A stretch of DNA of 64,000 bases from Acidobacteriota bacterium (GCA_016191085.1 JACPPJ010000005.1:1-64000); one strand, 5' to 3'; shown: positions 27,759 to 36,752, counted from the stretch's first letter. A program made the numbers and translations. The notes: generated by a model from the sequence alone, not told the origin.

Positions 27759-28694
27759 TCACGTGAGTAGCGCAGATACAATCTGTGCCGCCTGGTCTTG
27801 AATCCTGCTATCGTTACCGAATCCGGCGAGCCAAGTCACATCAGACTCTTTGCGAAACCAGGTGAGCTGCCGCTTCGCGTACTGGCGCGTCTTGGCCTGT
27901 GCCGTGGTGACGGCCTCCTCCAGGCTTATACTGCCTTGCAAATACAACAGCGCTTCACGATAGCCGAGCGATGCGAGCGGGGGAGCCGTCTTTGGTAGTC
28001 CGCGCTCAAGGTGCTGCTGAACCTCTTCTGTGATGCCGTGCTCGAACATCCAACGCGTACGCTCGTTGATAGTGCGATAGAGTTCCTCGCGTGGCGGGTT
28101 CAGGCCCAGCTTGCACACGCGATAGCCGCGCAGCGCTTGCCGCCCCAATTGGAACATCTCCGAGATGGGCCGCCGTGCTTGCAGGCACACTTCAATGGCG
28201 CGGATCACCTTGGGTGTGTCGTTTGGATGCATCGTCGCTGCCGCGACAGGGTCGATCCGCGTCAAGATTCGATGCAAATACCCGCGGCCTTTCTGTTCCT
28301 CACGTGCTTGGAGCCGCTCGCGCAGGTTCGGGTTCCGTGTTGGGCCTGGAAATAGGCCATGAATGAGCGCGCGTAAATAGAACCCGGTGCCCCCTACGAC
28401 AACTGGTACTTTGCCGCGCGAAGTGATGGCCGAGATGATGTCCTTGGCAACGCGCGCATATTCTCCGGCGGCGAACTTCTCCTCCGGGCCCAAGACATCA
28501 ATCAGGTGATGCGGAATCCCTTGCCTCTCCGCTTCGGGCGTTTTCCCGGTACCGATGTCGAAGCCGCGATACATCTGGAGTGAATCGCAGTTAACGATCT
28601 CTCCGTTGAATCGCTGCGCCAAGTGAATCGCCAAACAGGATTTCCCGCTGGCCGTTGGACCAACAATGGCGAGCAGAGTGGGCTCAATTGTCAT
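27759..28694 (-). CDS. miaA: tRNA dimethylallyltransferase
   Basis: Transfers a dimethylallyl group to A37 of UNN-decoding tRNAs. The 311-aa protein has the P-loop 'LAIVGPTASGKSCLAIHLA', 'GEIVNCDSLQMYRGFDIGTGKT', 'PHHLIDVLGPEEKFAAGEYA', 'VPVVVGGTGFYLRALIHGL' and the C-terminal 'QYAKRQLTWFRKE'. The ATG at 28694 overlaps the stop of a 34-residue ORF upstream (ATGA), which supports this start over the GTG at 28727. Confidence 0.96.
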   Translation of the reverse strand: MTIEPTLLAIVGPTASGKSCLAIHLAQRFNGEIVNCDSLQMYRGFDIGTGKTPEAERQGIPHHLIDVLGPEEKFAAGEYARVAKDIISAITSRGKVPVVVGGTGFYLRALIHGLFPGPTRNPNLRERLQAREEQKGRGYLHRILTRIDPVAAATMHPNDTPKVIRAIEVCLQARRPISEMFQLGRQALRGYRVCKLGLNPPREELYRTINERTRWMFEHGITEEVQQHLERGLPKTAPPLASLGYREALLYLQGSISLEEAVTTAQAKTRQYAKRQLTWFRKESDVTWLAGFGNDSRIQDQAAQIVSALLT

Positions 28695-28795
28695 CGAAGG
28701 AGGAAGGCCATGCGCAGGTATTTCCACCAGAGCAGCAGGAACAGCAGCAGCAGTAACAGGATGGTTCCGAGAAGTTGCTGGCGTGAAATGCCCAT
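28691..28795 (-). CDS. 34-residue single-span membrane peptide upstream of miaA
   Basis: Not in the ORF track. It translates as MGISRQQLLGTILLLLLLFL followed by LLWWKYLRMAFLLR. A polar N-terminus, a roughly 16-residue leucine-rich span and a basic aromatic C-terminus look like a bona fide small membrane protein. It starts 6 bases after the TonB-like gene stop, and its TGA overlaps the miaA ATG, so it may simply couple translation between the two. No strong Shine-Dalgarno is visible. Function unknown. Confidence 0.5.
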   Translation of the reverse strand: MGISRQQLLGTILLLLLLFLLLWWKYLRMAFLLR

Positions 28796-28801
28796 CGGAT
28801 G

Positions 28802-29815
28802 TCAGTACTCAACGCGCATGTTGTAGAGGTAGATGAAACGGAGACGGATGTCCTGTCCAGGAAATTCCGGCGGCAGCGGTGGGAACGGGTTCGATAATCG
28901 GATGCTGGACAACGCGGCGGCATCCATCGACTCGGTTCCTGAACTGGAGGTCAGCACCAGGTCGGGCACGCCCCCGTTGCGGAGAATGGAAAATTGCAGC
29001 ACCACGCGGCCCTGCCTGCCCAGACGGGCGATCTCCGGAATGACCGTGTACCAGTTGCGCCGCACCACCGACAGTACCCGCATGAGGTACGGGTTGAAGT
29101 CCACGCCCATGGTGTCGGAAAGAATCTGCGGTCCGGGGATGTTCAGGTTCGGGTCTTGTGGGCCGAGATCCGGGTATGCGCCGCCGAAGGTCTGCCCGCC
29201 TCCGGTAGCGTGGTCTTTGGCAAGCCCCCGCAGTATGGAGTCAGTGCCGCGGCTGGGTGGAGTGATGGCAGGAAGGTTTAACTGCGCCTGCGACGGACTC
29301 GGTTCAGCGCGGGGCACCGGTTCGAGCGTGGGCCGCGGCTTCGGCACTTCTTTGGCCCTCTCGCGAGCGTCCGGAACTCCAGGCGGAGGCGCGTCACGAG
29401 CAATGCGAGTTTCATCCGGCCTAGGAGCATTTGAGGGCGGCGCGGGCGGAGCCTGCGATGGCGCCGGAGAAGGCGGCGGTGTGGGAGGCCGGTAGTTTAG
29501 GGGCCTCTCCGATCCGCGCTGAGCTTTCCGGTTGGCATCGGACAAAGTGTCTGTCTTGGGCGCGGTCTTGAGTTTCGGCAAGTCCGGCGGCTGGTACAGC
29601 ATCGTCACGTCGCGAGGCCGCACTGGCATTGCCGCGAGCTCCTGATCGCGTCCACGGAATAGGTCGGGTTGCGTGACGATTACCAGAACTAAGACAAGGT
29701 GCAGGATTACGGAAGCGAGGAAAGTTTCGCGGCGCCGGTTGGTGATGCGCTCCTCCTGCAGGTCAAGCAGGAGACTCGATTCCCAATCCTTGATCTCGTC
29801 GGGCGGCCGGTTCAT
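28802..29815 (-). CDS. TonB family energy-transduction protein
   Basis: A 337-aa protein: a cytoplasmic N-terminus, one membrane span ('FLASVILHLVLVLVIVTQ', about residues 29-46), a long Pro-rich periplasmic linker (residues about 100-200, many 'PPxP' runs), and a C-terminal TonB-like domain ('RNWYTVIPEIARLGRQGRVVLQFSILRNGGVPDLVL'). It probably transmits proton-motive force to outer-membrane receptors. Its ATG overlaps the stop of the Gfo/Idh gene (ATGA). ExbB/ExbD genes are not in the window. Confidence 0.88.
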   Translation of the reverse strand: MNRPPDEIKDWESSLLLDLQEERITNRRRETFLASVILHLVLVLVIVTQPDLFRGRDQELAAMPVRPRDVTMLYQPPDLPKLKTAPKTDTLSDANRKAQRGSERPLNYRPPTPPPSPAPSQAPPAPPSNAPRPDETRIARDAPPPGVPDARERAKEVPKPRPTLEPVPRAEPSPSQAQLNLPAITPPSRGTDSILRGLAKDHATGGGQTFGGAYPDLGPQDPNLNIPGPQILSDTMGVDFNPYLMRVLSVVRRNWYTVIPEIARLGRQGRVVLQFSILRNGGVPDLVLTSSSGTESMDAAALSSIRLSNPFPPLPPEFPGQDIRLRFIYLYNMRVEY

Positions 29816-30840
29816 GACAGTTCTTCTGGCCGCGGAATGGCATGTGCAATTTCGTCTGTGCGCCGGGATTGCCAGGCCAAGAGTTCGGCATGGCCCTTTA
29901 GCCGTTCCGAGTGACGCGTGATTTCGCCGAGAATTTGATGCGCCAGCATCAGGGCGCGTTGCCCTTCTTTTCCGCCGACCACGGGTATATTACGCTGCTG
30001 CACGTTTGTCAGAAAGTCCCTCAACTGCAACCTCAGGGGCTCTTCGTGTGCGATCTCCAGCCGCCGATATGAAAGTGAGGGGCGCCCTGTGGACAGATCC
30101 ACGCTGGTGACCGCCGCCTCTTGACGGGCGTAATCCACCGACACGTATTCGTGCGGCTGGAACCAGCGCAACTTCCTGATAGTTTCGGTGCTCACGCGGC
30201 TGGCCGTGAAATTTGCTACACATCCATTTTGAAAGCATATTCGAACATTAGCAATATCAATGTTTCGGCTCAGGACCGGCAGGCCGACCCCGCGAATCTC
30301 TTCGGGGGAAGAATCTACCAGCGACAGCACAATATCCAGGTCGTGGATCATCAAGTCCAGTACGACATCCACTTCTAGGCTCCGCGGCGAAAACACGCTC
30401 ATGCGGTGTACTTCAAAGAACAGAGGGCGGGAAACGATCTTGCGCGCGGCCTGGACGGCGGGATTGAACCTCTCCAGATGACCAACCTGCAGTACCCTGC
30501 CGGTGCTGCCAGAGCACGCCAGCAAGGCTTCGGCTTCGGCAACCGTACGGGCCATCGGCTTTTCGATCAGAACGTCAATGCCGGCTCGCATGAGCTGCTG
30601 GCCGAATTCTGCGTGCAGTGGAGTGGGAACTGCGACACTTGCCGCGTCCACTTCGCCTAACAAATCCTCCAGCCGTGCGAATGCTTTGCAGTGGTATTCG
30701 GCCGCAACCTCGGCGACGTGTGCCGACTCCAGGTCGTACACCCCGACCAATTGCGCCTGTGGCATTTCGCTATAGACGCGGGCGTGTTGGCGCCCGAAGC
30801 GACCGACTCCTACGACTGCGACTTTGGTGGGTTCAGTCAT
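29812..30840 (-). CDS. Gfo/Idh/MocA family oxidoreductase
   Basis: A 342-aa NAD(P)-dependent dehydrogenase with the N-terminal Rossmann motif 'KVAVVGVGRFGRQHARVYSEM', the 'DLLGEVDAASVAVPTPLHAEF' strand-loop and the catalytic-lysine motif 'GIDVLIEKPMARTVAEAEALL'. The C-terminal alpha/beta domain contains 'VDVVLDLMIHDLDIVLSLV' with the family H-D pair. It sits in the lipid A gene group fabZ-lpxA-lpxI. In other bacteria a related enzyme (GnnA) makes the UDP-GlcNAc 3-keto intermediate for amide-linked lipid A, but the partner aminotransferase GnnB is not seen here, so that role is speculative. Confidence 0.88.
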   Translation of the reverse strand: MTEPTKVAVVGVGRFGRQHARVYSEMPQAQLVGVYDLESAHVAEVAAEYHCKAFARLEDLLGEVDAASVAVPTPLHAEFGQQLMRAGIDVLIEKPMARTVAEAEALLACSGSTGRVLQVGHLERFNPAVQAARKIVSRPLFFEVHRMSVFSPRSLEVDVVLDLMIHDLDIVLSLVDSSPEEIRGVGLPVLSRNIDIANVRICFQNGCVANFTASRVSTETIRKLRWFQPHEYVSVDYARQEAAVTSVDLSTGRPSLSYRRLEIAHEEPLRLQLRDFLTNVQQRNIPVVGGKEGQRALMLAHQILGEITRHSERLKGHAELLAWQSRRTDEIAHAIPRPEELS

Positions 30841-30865
30841 GGCGCTCCGAAATGTCCAACGGATT

Positions 30866-31652
30866 TCAATGCAAACTCTCTACCAAAATGAGCTTTTGGT
30901 AATATTGATCATATTCGGCTCTTACGACCTCCAGCTCAGGGGTGCGTTTTCGCGCCCATTCTCGAATTCTCTTACGGTGATCTTCTGCCATATCCTTGCC
31001 TAGTATTATTCGGGTCAATAGCCGCGGATCGAAATTTTTCGGCGGCGGACTATTCTTCAAGAAGAGAATGCGTGCTTCTTCTTCATTCCGCCAATCAGCG
31101 GTCTTGCAAAAGAAAAAATGCTCGTTCTTCTGCTCTTGATCCGTTATATCGAGTGTAACCGGCCCATCAATGTAGTTCACTTCACGTGCAAACGCAAAAA
31201 GATCTTCGTTAGCAAATTCCAAACAATAGCCTCTGTGGTCATCGGCGTACTTTGCCCACATGCTCAGGTTATTCCAACGCTTAGAAAGCGAATAGATGCG
31301 ATGACCATCGACGTGACGGTGGAAGAGCTCTGTCATTGTGCGTGACAAGTCGTCCTTCCCGAACAGTTTGGACGTCCTCTCTAATTTCTGCTTCCGCCCG
31401 CCGATAATCTTCGGCTGACAAACCGTTATTTTGGGACCTAAAAGCCTTGTACACAAAGCAGACAAAGTCCTCCGCAGAAGAGGCTATGAGTCTTGGCCTT
31501 GAGTCGGCTGGATCATTTAGCTGGGTTAGCGTTGGGAAATAGAGCTCGTTCTTCAAAATAATAGATTCCAACCATTCGAGGCGCTCGGCACTGGCGACAT
31601 TCGAATATTTGTAAAGATGAGAAACGGTAGGTCTGCTGGGACTCTCAACCAT
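30866..31652 (-). pseudogene. DUF2971-like gene interrupted by a frameshift
   Basis: Two overlapping minus-strand ORFs in different frames together make one recognisable protein. The upstream ORF (31281-31652) gives 'LYKYSNVASAERLEWLESIILKNELYFPTLTQLNDPAD'; the downstream ORF (30866-31465) gives 'HRIYSLSKRWNNLSMWAKYADDHRGYCLEF' and 'ADWRNEEEARILF'. These are consecutive parts of the DUF2971 pattern. The frame change must lie in their shared segment, most likely near 31330-31370. It could be a real inactivating indel or an assembly error. The gene interrupts the lipid A operon and looks like an insertion of foreign origin. DUF2971 function is unknown. Confidence 0.75.
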
Positions 31653-31676
31653 TTGGGATTCTTTTTGGCCGCTCCC

Positions 31677-32510
31677 TCACGGTCGCAGCTCGGTTGCCAC
31701 ACCGACAATAACGATGCCTGCCGCGTCGGCTTGGCGCAGCATCTCTTCGCGCTCGAACAACAAGGTCTTGCCCGCATCCACGCTGAGCGCGGTAGCTCCC
31801 GATTGTTGCATGACCCTAATCGTGGACAAGCCTACCACCGGTACGTCAAAACGCATGTCTTGCTTGAGCTTTGCGACTTTCACAACCGTGAGTGATTTCC
31901 CGTTGGCGATTTGGGCGGCGCGGGTGATGGCAGCGTCGGTGCCTTCCATCGCTTCGACGGCGACGCAGGCCTTGTCCGCGATCACCACTGTCTGGCCGAT
32001 ATCCCAGCGCGTCAGATCGCGCGCGATCTGCTTGCCGTATGCGATGTTCTCCATTTCAGCGTCTGTAGGCCGCCGCCGCGTCAACACGCCTTCGGGCGCG
32101 AGCAACGGTCGCAGGAACATCGTTGAATCTTCCAGGAAAATGCCTTCCTGCTCCAGTACCTTTGCCACGCCGCCGATCAGGGAGTCCGTATTTTTCTGCG
32201 GCAGTGAAAGCAGTACCTGCAGCAGCTTCCAGTCGGGCCGGATGGAGGAAAAGATTTTATTGTGCTTCACCTGGCCGGCCATTACGGCCCGTGTAACTCC
32301 TTCCTTCTTGAATATCTGAATCAGCCGTGACAGCTCGCCGAGTCCCAGCCAATACAAGTGCCGGGAACGCGACTCCAGTTCGGCGGAGGCCTCCTCACGA
32401 ATGGCGGCGACAACCATCTCGATTCCTCGCGAGCGTGCTGCGTCCAGGACTAGAAGAGGGAACTGACCGTTACCGGCAATCAGTCCATAACGAGGAGTGG
32501 CGGCCATCAC
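31677..32510 (-). CDS. lpxI: UDP-2,3-diacylglucosamine pyrophosphatase LpxI
   Basis: Removes UMP from UDP-2,3-diacylglucosamine in lipid A synthesis, replacing LpxH. The 277-aa protein has the LpxI (former DUF1009) start 'RYGLIAGNGQFPLLVLDAARSRG', 'WLGLGELSRLIQIFKKEGVTRAVMAGQVKH', 'KNTDSLIGGVAKVLEQEGIF', 'KQIARDLTRWDIGQTVVI' and 'AMEGTDAAITRAA'. The ATG overlaps the lpxA stop (ATGA). Confidence 0.94.
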   Translation of the reverse strand: MMAATPRYGLIAGNGQFPLLVLDAARSRGIEMVVAAIREEASAELESRSRHLYWLGLGELSRLIQIFKKEGVTRAVMAGQVKHNKIFSSIRPDWKLLQVLLSLPQKNTDSLIGGVAKVLEQEGIFLEDSTMFLRPLLAPEGVLTRRRPTDAEMENIAYGKQIARDLTRWDIGQTVVIADKACVAVEAMEGTDAAITRAAQIANGKSLTVVKVAKLKQDMRFDVPVVGLSTIRVMQQSGATALSVDAGKTLLFEREEMLRQADAAGIVIVGVATELRP

Positions 32511-33301
32511 TTAATGACCCCGCGCTTGGAGGTTTCGATGAAGCTCAACAAGTGCTCCAAATCCTCGGATGTGCCGGCCTCTTCCCGAATCTTTTCGAGA
32601 GCCTGCGCCGTATTCAGCTTGGCGGAGCAGAGGAGGCGAAAGGCGTGGTTCAGTTTTTCGCGCCGCTCGGAACTGAAGCCGCGGCGCTTCAGGCCTTCAG
32701 AATTGATCCCGTAAGCGCGGCATTCTCGCTCCGTCGCTGTTCTGGAGAACGGCAGCACGTCCTTAGCGACTGTGCTATAGGCGCCGATAATGCTGTGCCG
32801 CCCGACACGGCAGAACTGATGTATCCCCGTAAACGCGCCGATCACAGCGAAATCTTCGATGATGACATGCCCCGCCAACGTAGTGCCGTTTGCGAGAATG
32901 GTGTGATCGCCGATGATGCAGTCGTGCGCGATGTGCGTATACGCCATCAGGAGATTCTGATTGCCGATCCGCGTGATGCCTCCGCCACCCTGCGTCCCTC
33001 GATGCACGGTAACGAATTCCCGGAACGTGTTGTTTGCGCCAATGATGGTTTCTGAGCGCTCGCCGTGAAATTTCAGATCCTGCGGAATGGCGCCCACTGC
33101 GGCATATGAGAAGAACTTGTTGCCTGGACCGGCGCGCAGAGGGCCGTCAATGTGAACATGGCCGATCAGCTCGCAACCGTCTCCGATCTCAACCTCCTCA
33201 CCGAGAATGCAATATGGTCCGATCCTCACGTCAGCTCCCAGCTTTGCGCCCGGGTGGATAACTGCGGTGGGATGCAGGAGCGCCGTGCTGACTCCGCTCA
33301 T
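32507..33301 (-). CDS. lpxA: UDP-N-acetylglucosamine O-acyltransferase LpxA
   Basis: First acyl transfer of lipid A synthesis. The 264-aa left-handed beta-helix protein has many hexapeptide repeats ('IHPGAKLGADVRIGPYCILGEEVEIGDGCEL'), the catalytic-histidine region 'LMAYTHIAHDCIIGDHTILANG' and a C-terminal helical domain. The start at 33301 (MSGVSTALLHPTAVIHPG) is chosen because it overlaps the fabZ stop as ATGA; the track start adds 8 residues inside fabZ. Confidence 0.96.
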   Translation of the reverse strand: MSGVSTALLHPTAVIHPGAKLGADVRIGPYCILGEEVEIGDGCELIGHVHIDGPLRAGPGNKFFSYAAVGAIPQDLKFHGERSETIIGANNTFREFVTVHRGTQGGGGITRIGNQNLLMAYTHIAHDCIIGDHTILANGTTLAGHVIIEDFAVIGAFTGIHQFCRVGRHSIIGAYSTVAKDVLPFSRTATERECRAYGINSEGLKRRGFSSERREKLNHAFRLLCSAKLNTAQALEKIREEAGTSEDLEHLLSFIETSKRGVIK

Positions 33302-33738
33302 TGGAATCTCTCCGCTATCTTGCACATCATGACGGCTTCGGCGGCGAGTTGGCCGTCGACAAAGGCCTCGCCTTTCATGCGACAGTATGCTTGCCGCCGG
33401 GATATGATCTCCACCTGCATCCGGATCTGATCGCCGGGGACGATGGGCCGCCTGAACTTGGCGTTCTCGATCGACGCGAAAAAGACCAGGCGTTCGCCGC
33501 CATCCGGTATGTCTCGCATGATCAGGACACCGCCTGTTTGCGCCATGGCTTCCACAATCAAGACCCCCGGCATCACAGGAAACCTCGGGAAGTGCCCGGC
33601 AAAGAATGGCTCGCCAATGGTGACGTTCTTGATGCCCACAATGCGTTTGTCCGGTTCGAGCTCCAGGATGCGGTCCACGAGAAGAAAGGGCGGCCGGTGC
33701 GGCAAGATTTTCTGAATTTCGTTGATGTCCAGGGTCAT
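33298..33738 (-). CDS. fabZ: 3-hydroxyacyl-ACP dehydratase FabZ
   Basis: Dehydrates 3-hydroxyacyl-ACP in fatty acid elongation, drawing on the same substrate pool as LpxA. From the internal ATG at 33738 the product is 146 aa, the normal FabZ size, starting 'MTLDINEIQKILPHRPPFLLVDRILE', with the catalytic His in 'GHFPRFPVMPGVLIVEAMAQTGG'. GGGAG sits 6 bases upstream of this ATG. The track version from 33879 adds 47 low-complexity residues, a less likely start. First gene of the fabZ-lpxA-lpxI run. lpxD is not adjacent. Confidence 0.95.
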   Translation of the reverse strand: MTLDINEIQKILPHRPPFLLVDRILELEPDKRIVGIKNVTIGEPFFAGHFPRFPVMPGVLIVEAMAQTGGVLIMRDIPDGGERLVFFASIENAKFRRPIVPGDQIRMQVEIISRRQAYCRMKGEAFVDGQLAAEAVMMCKIAERFQ

Positions 33739-33941
33739 GGCACTCCCATCTGCCGGAGCAGGCGGCAGGGCGCCCAAGCCGATCGTGCGATCGCTTGGTG
33801 CGACCGGCAGTTCCACCGCGGCTGATGGCGCAGACTTACTGCCCCGCGGGACTTCGCCAAATTTGCTACTTTGCTCCATGAATTCGATTGATTATAGTCG
33901 AAGTCTGCAAATGGCACGAAGAAAGCGAGGATTCAGGAGTG

Positions 33942-34030
33942 GTAGCCACGGCGAACGTATTTTTCGCCGCAGGCTTTTGCGTGGACTGGGCACGAACCCA
34001 CGACGAGGAAAAGCGCTCCACGGCTCGCCG
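33942..34030. repeat. GTAGCCACGGCGAACG-type repeat (family 5)
   Basis: GGTAGCCACGGCGAACG followed by ATTTTTCGCCG, then a spacer and CCACGACGAGGAAAAGCGCT. The copy at 59712-59802 has the same plan (GGTAGCCACGGCGAGCG ... GTCGTGGCTACC) and is more nearly palindromic. This copy lies between the divergent fabZ and M20 peptidase genes. Confidence 0.7.
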
Positions 34031-34081
34031 GGACAGGTCTTCACGGCTATCTTACGATTCATCTATCATCGGTAGGTTTGA

Positions 34082-35233
34082 ATGGATTCACTGTTACACT
34101 TTTTGAGTCAGCGCAAAAATCAGATGCTCGCGATGCTCCGCAGCTTCGTTGAAACAGAATCGCCCAGCACGGACAAATCTGCCGTCGATCGCTTCAGCCT
34201 GCTGGTAGCTCGCGCATGCCGCGAAGGAGGCGCCCAGGTACGCTGGTATGAATCACGCGAGACCGGAAACCACCTTCGCGCCGCATTCACTTTCCCGGGT
34301 GGACGGCGAAGCGGGCAGATATTGCTGCTGGGACATATGGACACGGTGTGGCCGCTAGGGACACTCGAGCGCATGCCTGTTCGCATCAGCCGAGGACGAG
34401 CGTACGGACCCGGCATTTTTGATATGAAAGCCGGAATCGTCTGCGGCCTGTTTGCGCTGCAGGCGCTGCGTGAGTTGCGGGTTTCAATAAGAAAGCATGT
34501 AGTATTGCTTCTCACCGCGGACGAAGAAATTGGCAGCCGCTCGTCTCGTCCCTGGATCGAAAAAGAGGCGCGACGGAGCGACTGCGCGCTGGTCCTGGAA
34601 CCTGCACACGAACTCAAAGGTGCGCTCAAGACGGCTAGAAAGGGAGTCGGCGATTTCGAAATCCGCGTTGAGGGCCGCTCAGCGCATGCCGGGTTGGAGC
34701 CAGAGAAAGGCGCCAGCGCCGTCATGGAACTCTGCCGCCAAATCCTGTGTCTGGAGATGTTGGCCAACAGCAGGAAACGAATCACGATGAACGCCGGTAT
34801 TATCTCCGGTGGGACGCGGTCGAACGTGATTCCTGCCGAAGCCATAGCTCACGTGGACGTTCGGGTCGGTCGAGCCAGCGATATGCAACGAGTAGCACGC
34901 AAGCTGTATTCGTTAAAGCCGTTTGACAGGCGCACGAAGCTGATCGTCACGGGAGCGTTTAACCGCCCTCCGCTCGAGCGCACTGCCGACGTTGCGCGGC
35001 TATTTGAGTGCGCGCAGCAGATCGGTGATTCGTTAGGAATCACATTGGAGGAGGCGGCAGTGGGCGGTGGGTCGGACGGCAATTTTACCGCGGGAGTAGG
35101 AACTCCTACTTTGGACGGCCTCGGAGCGGTCGGTGAAGGAGCGCACGCGGCGAACGAAAACATAGTGATCCGAGAGCTGCCGCGTCGCGCTGCACTTCTG
35201 GCGCACTTGATCGCCCAGGTCGGTAACGAATAA
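34082..35233 (+). CDS. M20 family metallopeptidase (glutamate carboxypeptidase-like)
   Basis: A 383-aa dinuclear-zinc peptidase. The metal ligand motif 'ILLLGHMDTVWPLGTLERMP', the bridging Asp in 'AYGPGIFDMKAGIVCGLFAL', the catalytic Glu pair in 'LLLTADEEIGSRSSR' and 'VLEPAHELKGALKTARKG' are in order. The dimerisation domain ('GRSAHAGLEPEKGASAVMEL') follows. It resembles the CPG2/carboxypeptidase G group, hydrolysing C-terminal glutamate or similar amides. No clear signal peptide. argJ follows by 39 bases, suggesting a shared transcript in amino acid recycling. Confidence 0.9.
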   Translation: MDSLLHFLSQRKNQMLAMLRSFVETESPSTDKSAVDRFSLLVARACREGGAQVRWYESRETGNHLRAAFTFPGGRRSGQILLLGHMDTVWPLGTLERMPVRISRGRAYGPGIFDMKAGIVCGLFALQALRELRVSIRKHVVLLLTADEEIGSRSSRPWIEKEARRSDCALVLEPAHELKGALKTARKGVGDFEIRVEGRSAHAGLEPEKGASAVMELCRQILCLEMLANSRKRITMNAGIISGGTRSNVIPAEAIAHVDVRVGRASDMQRVARKLYSLKPFDRRTKLIVTGAFNRPPLERTADVARLFECAQQIGDSLGITLEEAAVGGGSDGNFTAGVGTPTLDGLGAVGEGAHAANENIVIRELPRRAALLAHLIAQVGNE

Positions 35234-35272
35234 ATTTCACTATGAAGTTCAATCACCAGGAAGGTTCCACTC

Positions 35273-36484
35273 GTGCATAAGCGCAACAATAAGATTGAAG
35301 TGCCGCGAGGGTTCATGTTCGCCGCCGGCGCCGCCGGATTGCGGACGCATGGAGAGGGTCCCGATGTTGGGTTCATCCGCTCAGAGGCTCCGGCGAAAGT
35401 AGCTGCTTTGTTCACTTCCAACCTCGTTAAGGCTGCGCCCGTTATGCTCTCGCAAGAGCACTTGCGAAAATCTAAGTACATTGCACAGGCGATCGTCGTC
35501 AACGCCGGCAACGCGAATTGTGCCACGGGCGAACAAGGCATGCAGACAGCGGCTGAATGCGCGTCGAAAGCGGCCGAGCTGCTTGGTATACCTGCCGAGC
35601 AAGTTCTGCTCGCATCTACCGGAGTGATCGGCGTGCCAATGCAGGCGCAGAGCATCACGACGATGTTGCCGAAGCTGATGGCGAGACTTAAGCCTGGAGG
35701 CTACGCGGCCGTATCTAAAGCGATATTGACAACAGATACGCGTCCGAAGCTCGCGGCAGCAACCATTTCCCTATCAGGCCGTCAGGTCCGGATTTTGGGC
35801 ATGTGCAAGGGCGCGGGCATGATTAACCCGTGCCTCGCGACCATGCTCGCCTTTATTTTTACCGACGCCGCAGTGGACGGCCAATTTCTTCGCGAGATTA
35901 CTCCCAGAATCGGAGACCTTAGCTTCAATCGCATCTCGGTTGATGGAGATACATCGACGAACGATACTGTATTTGTAATGGCGAACGGGCTCGCGGCTAA
36001 TAAGCCAATCAGTGGGAAGAGTGCAGAGGCAGAAAAGCTCGTTCAGGCGCTCACCGAGGTGGCGAGAGAGTTGGCGATCAAGATTGTAATGGATGGCGAG
36101 GGCGCGAGAAAATTGATCGAGATTCGAGTGGAGAAAGCGGCGTCGGAGGCAGAGGCTTCTGCCATCGCGCGCTCAATAGGAAGCTCGGCGCTCGTGAAGA
36201 CCGCTGTGGCGGGAGCCGATCCGAACTGGGGTCGCATTCTGTCCGCTGCCGGCAACGCAGGTGTCGAACTCCGGCCGGAGCTGACTGATATTTATCTGGA
36301 CGGGGTGCTGGTTTGTCGCAAGGGCGGTGCGGCAGAGTTTAACGAATCGGCACTGCAACGGAAATTGCGGGGCAGGGAAGTCGTAATTCGCATATTGCTA
36401 CGAGCTGGGACCGCCCAGTCCACGTTCTGGACCTGCGATCTCACCGAAGAATACATCCGAATCAACGCGAGCTATCGGACGTAG
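35273..36484 (+). CDS. argJ: Bifunctional ornithine acetyltransferase/N-acetylglutamate synthase
   Basis: Recycles the acetyl group from N-acetylornithine to glutamate in arginine synthesis. The 403-aa proenzyme has 'FMFAAGAAGLRTHGEGPDVGFI', 'AIVVNAGNANCATGEQG', 'LLASTGVIGVPM' and the autoprocessing site 'CLATMLAFIFTDA', in which the Thr becomes the N-terminal nucleophile of the beta chain. The C-terminal 'GADPNWGRILSAAGNAGV' is also typical. The start is GTG with AGGAAGG 8 bases upstream. Other arg genes are not in the window. Confidence 0.96.
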   Translation: MHKRNNKIEVPRGFMFAAGAAGLRTHGEGPDVGFIRSEAPAKVAALFTSNLVKAAPVMLSQEHLRKSKYIAQAIVVNAGNANCATGEQGMQTAAECASKAAELLGIPAEQVLLASTGVIGVPMQAQSITTMLPKLMARLKPGGYAAVSKAILTTDTRPKLAAATISLSGRQVRILGMCKGAGMINPCLATMLAFIFTDAAVDGQFLREITPRIGDLSFNRISVDGDTSTNDTVFVMANGLAANKPISGKSAEAEKLVQALTEVARELAIKIVMDGEGARKLIEIRVEKAASEAEASAIARSIGSSALVKTAVAGADPNWGRILSAAGNAGVELRPELTDIYLDGVLVCRKGGAAEFNESALQRKLRGREVVIRILLRAGTAQSTFWTCDLTEEYIRINASYRT

Positions 36485-36752
36485 CTGGTCGTTCGCAGTG
36501 TAGACCCGCTTGGAGGCGGAGTGCCTGACTTCTCTGTGAGAACTCGCCGGACAGAGCTGTTGGATACGGCGCGTACCTGAACGGGATGTGCGCGCCAGTC
36601 TCTCATTGCGCTGTACTGCAACCTTCAAATCAATGCAACCATCCGACTGCATGGCGGGATTACTGTCGTCCACCAATAGTCAGCGAGAAAATCGTTTTGT
36701 CCATACCGTCCATCGGAATCGTGGCAGTCGGAGCCAAGCGACAATTCAGAGA
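36485..36752. other. Intergenic region between argJ and the phage block
   Basis: About 270 bases with no credible gene; the small track ORFs here have no recognisable content. This is the left junction of the phage late-gene block. I see no integrase, no tRNA and no obvious direct repeat matching the right end. Confidence 0.4.

Noticed and set aside
31553-31777. 74-aa minus-strand ORF between lpxI and the DUF2971-like gene
   Set aside because: Overlaps the end of lpxI and the start of the DUF2971-like gene in a third frame, with no recognisable content.
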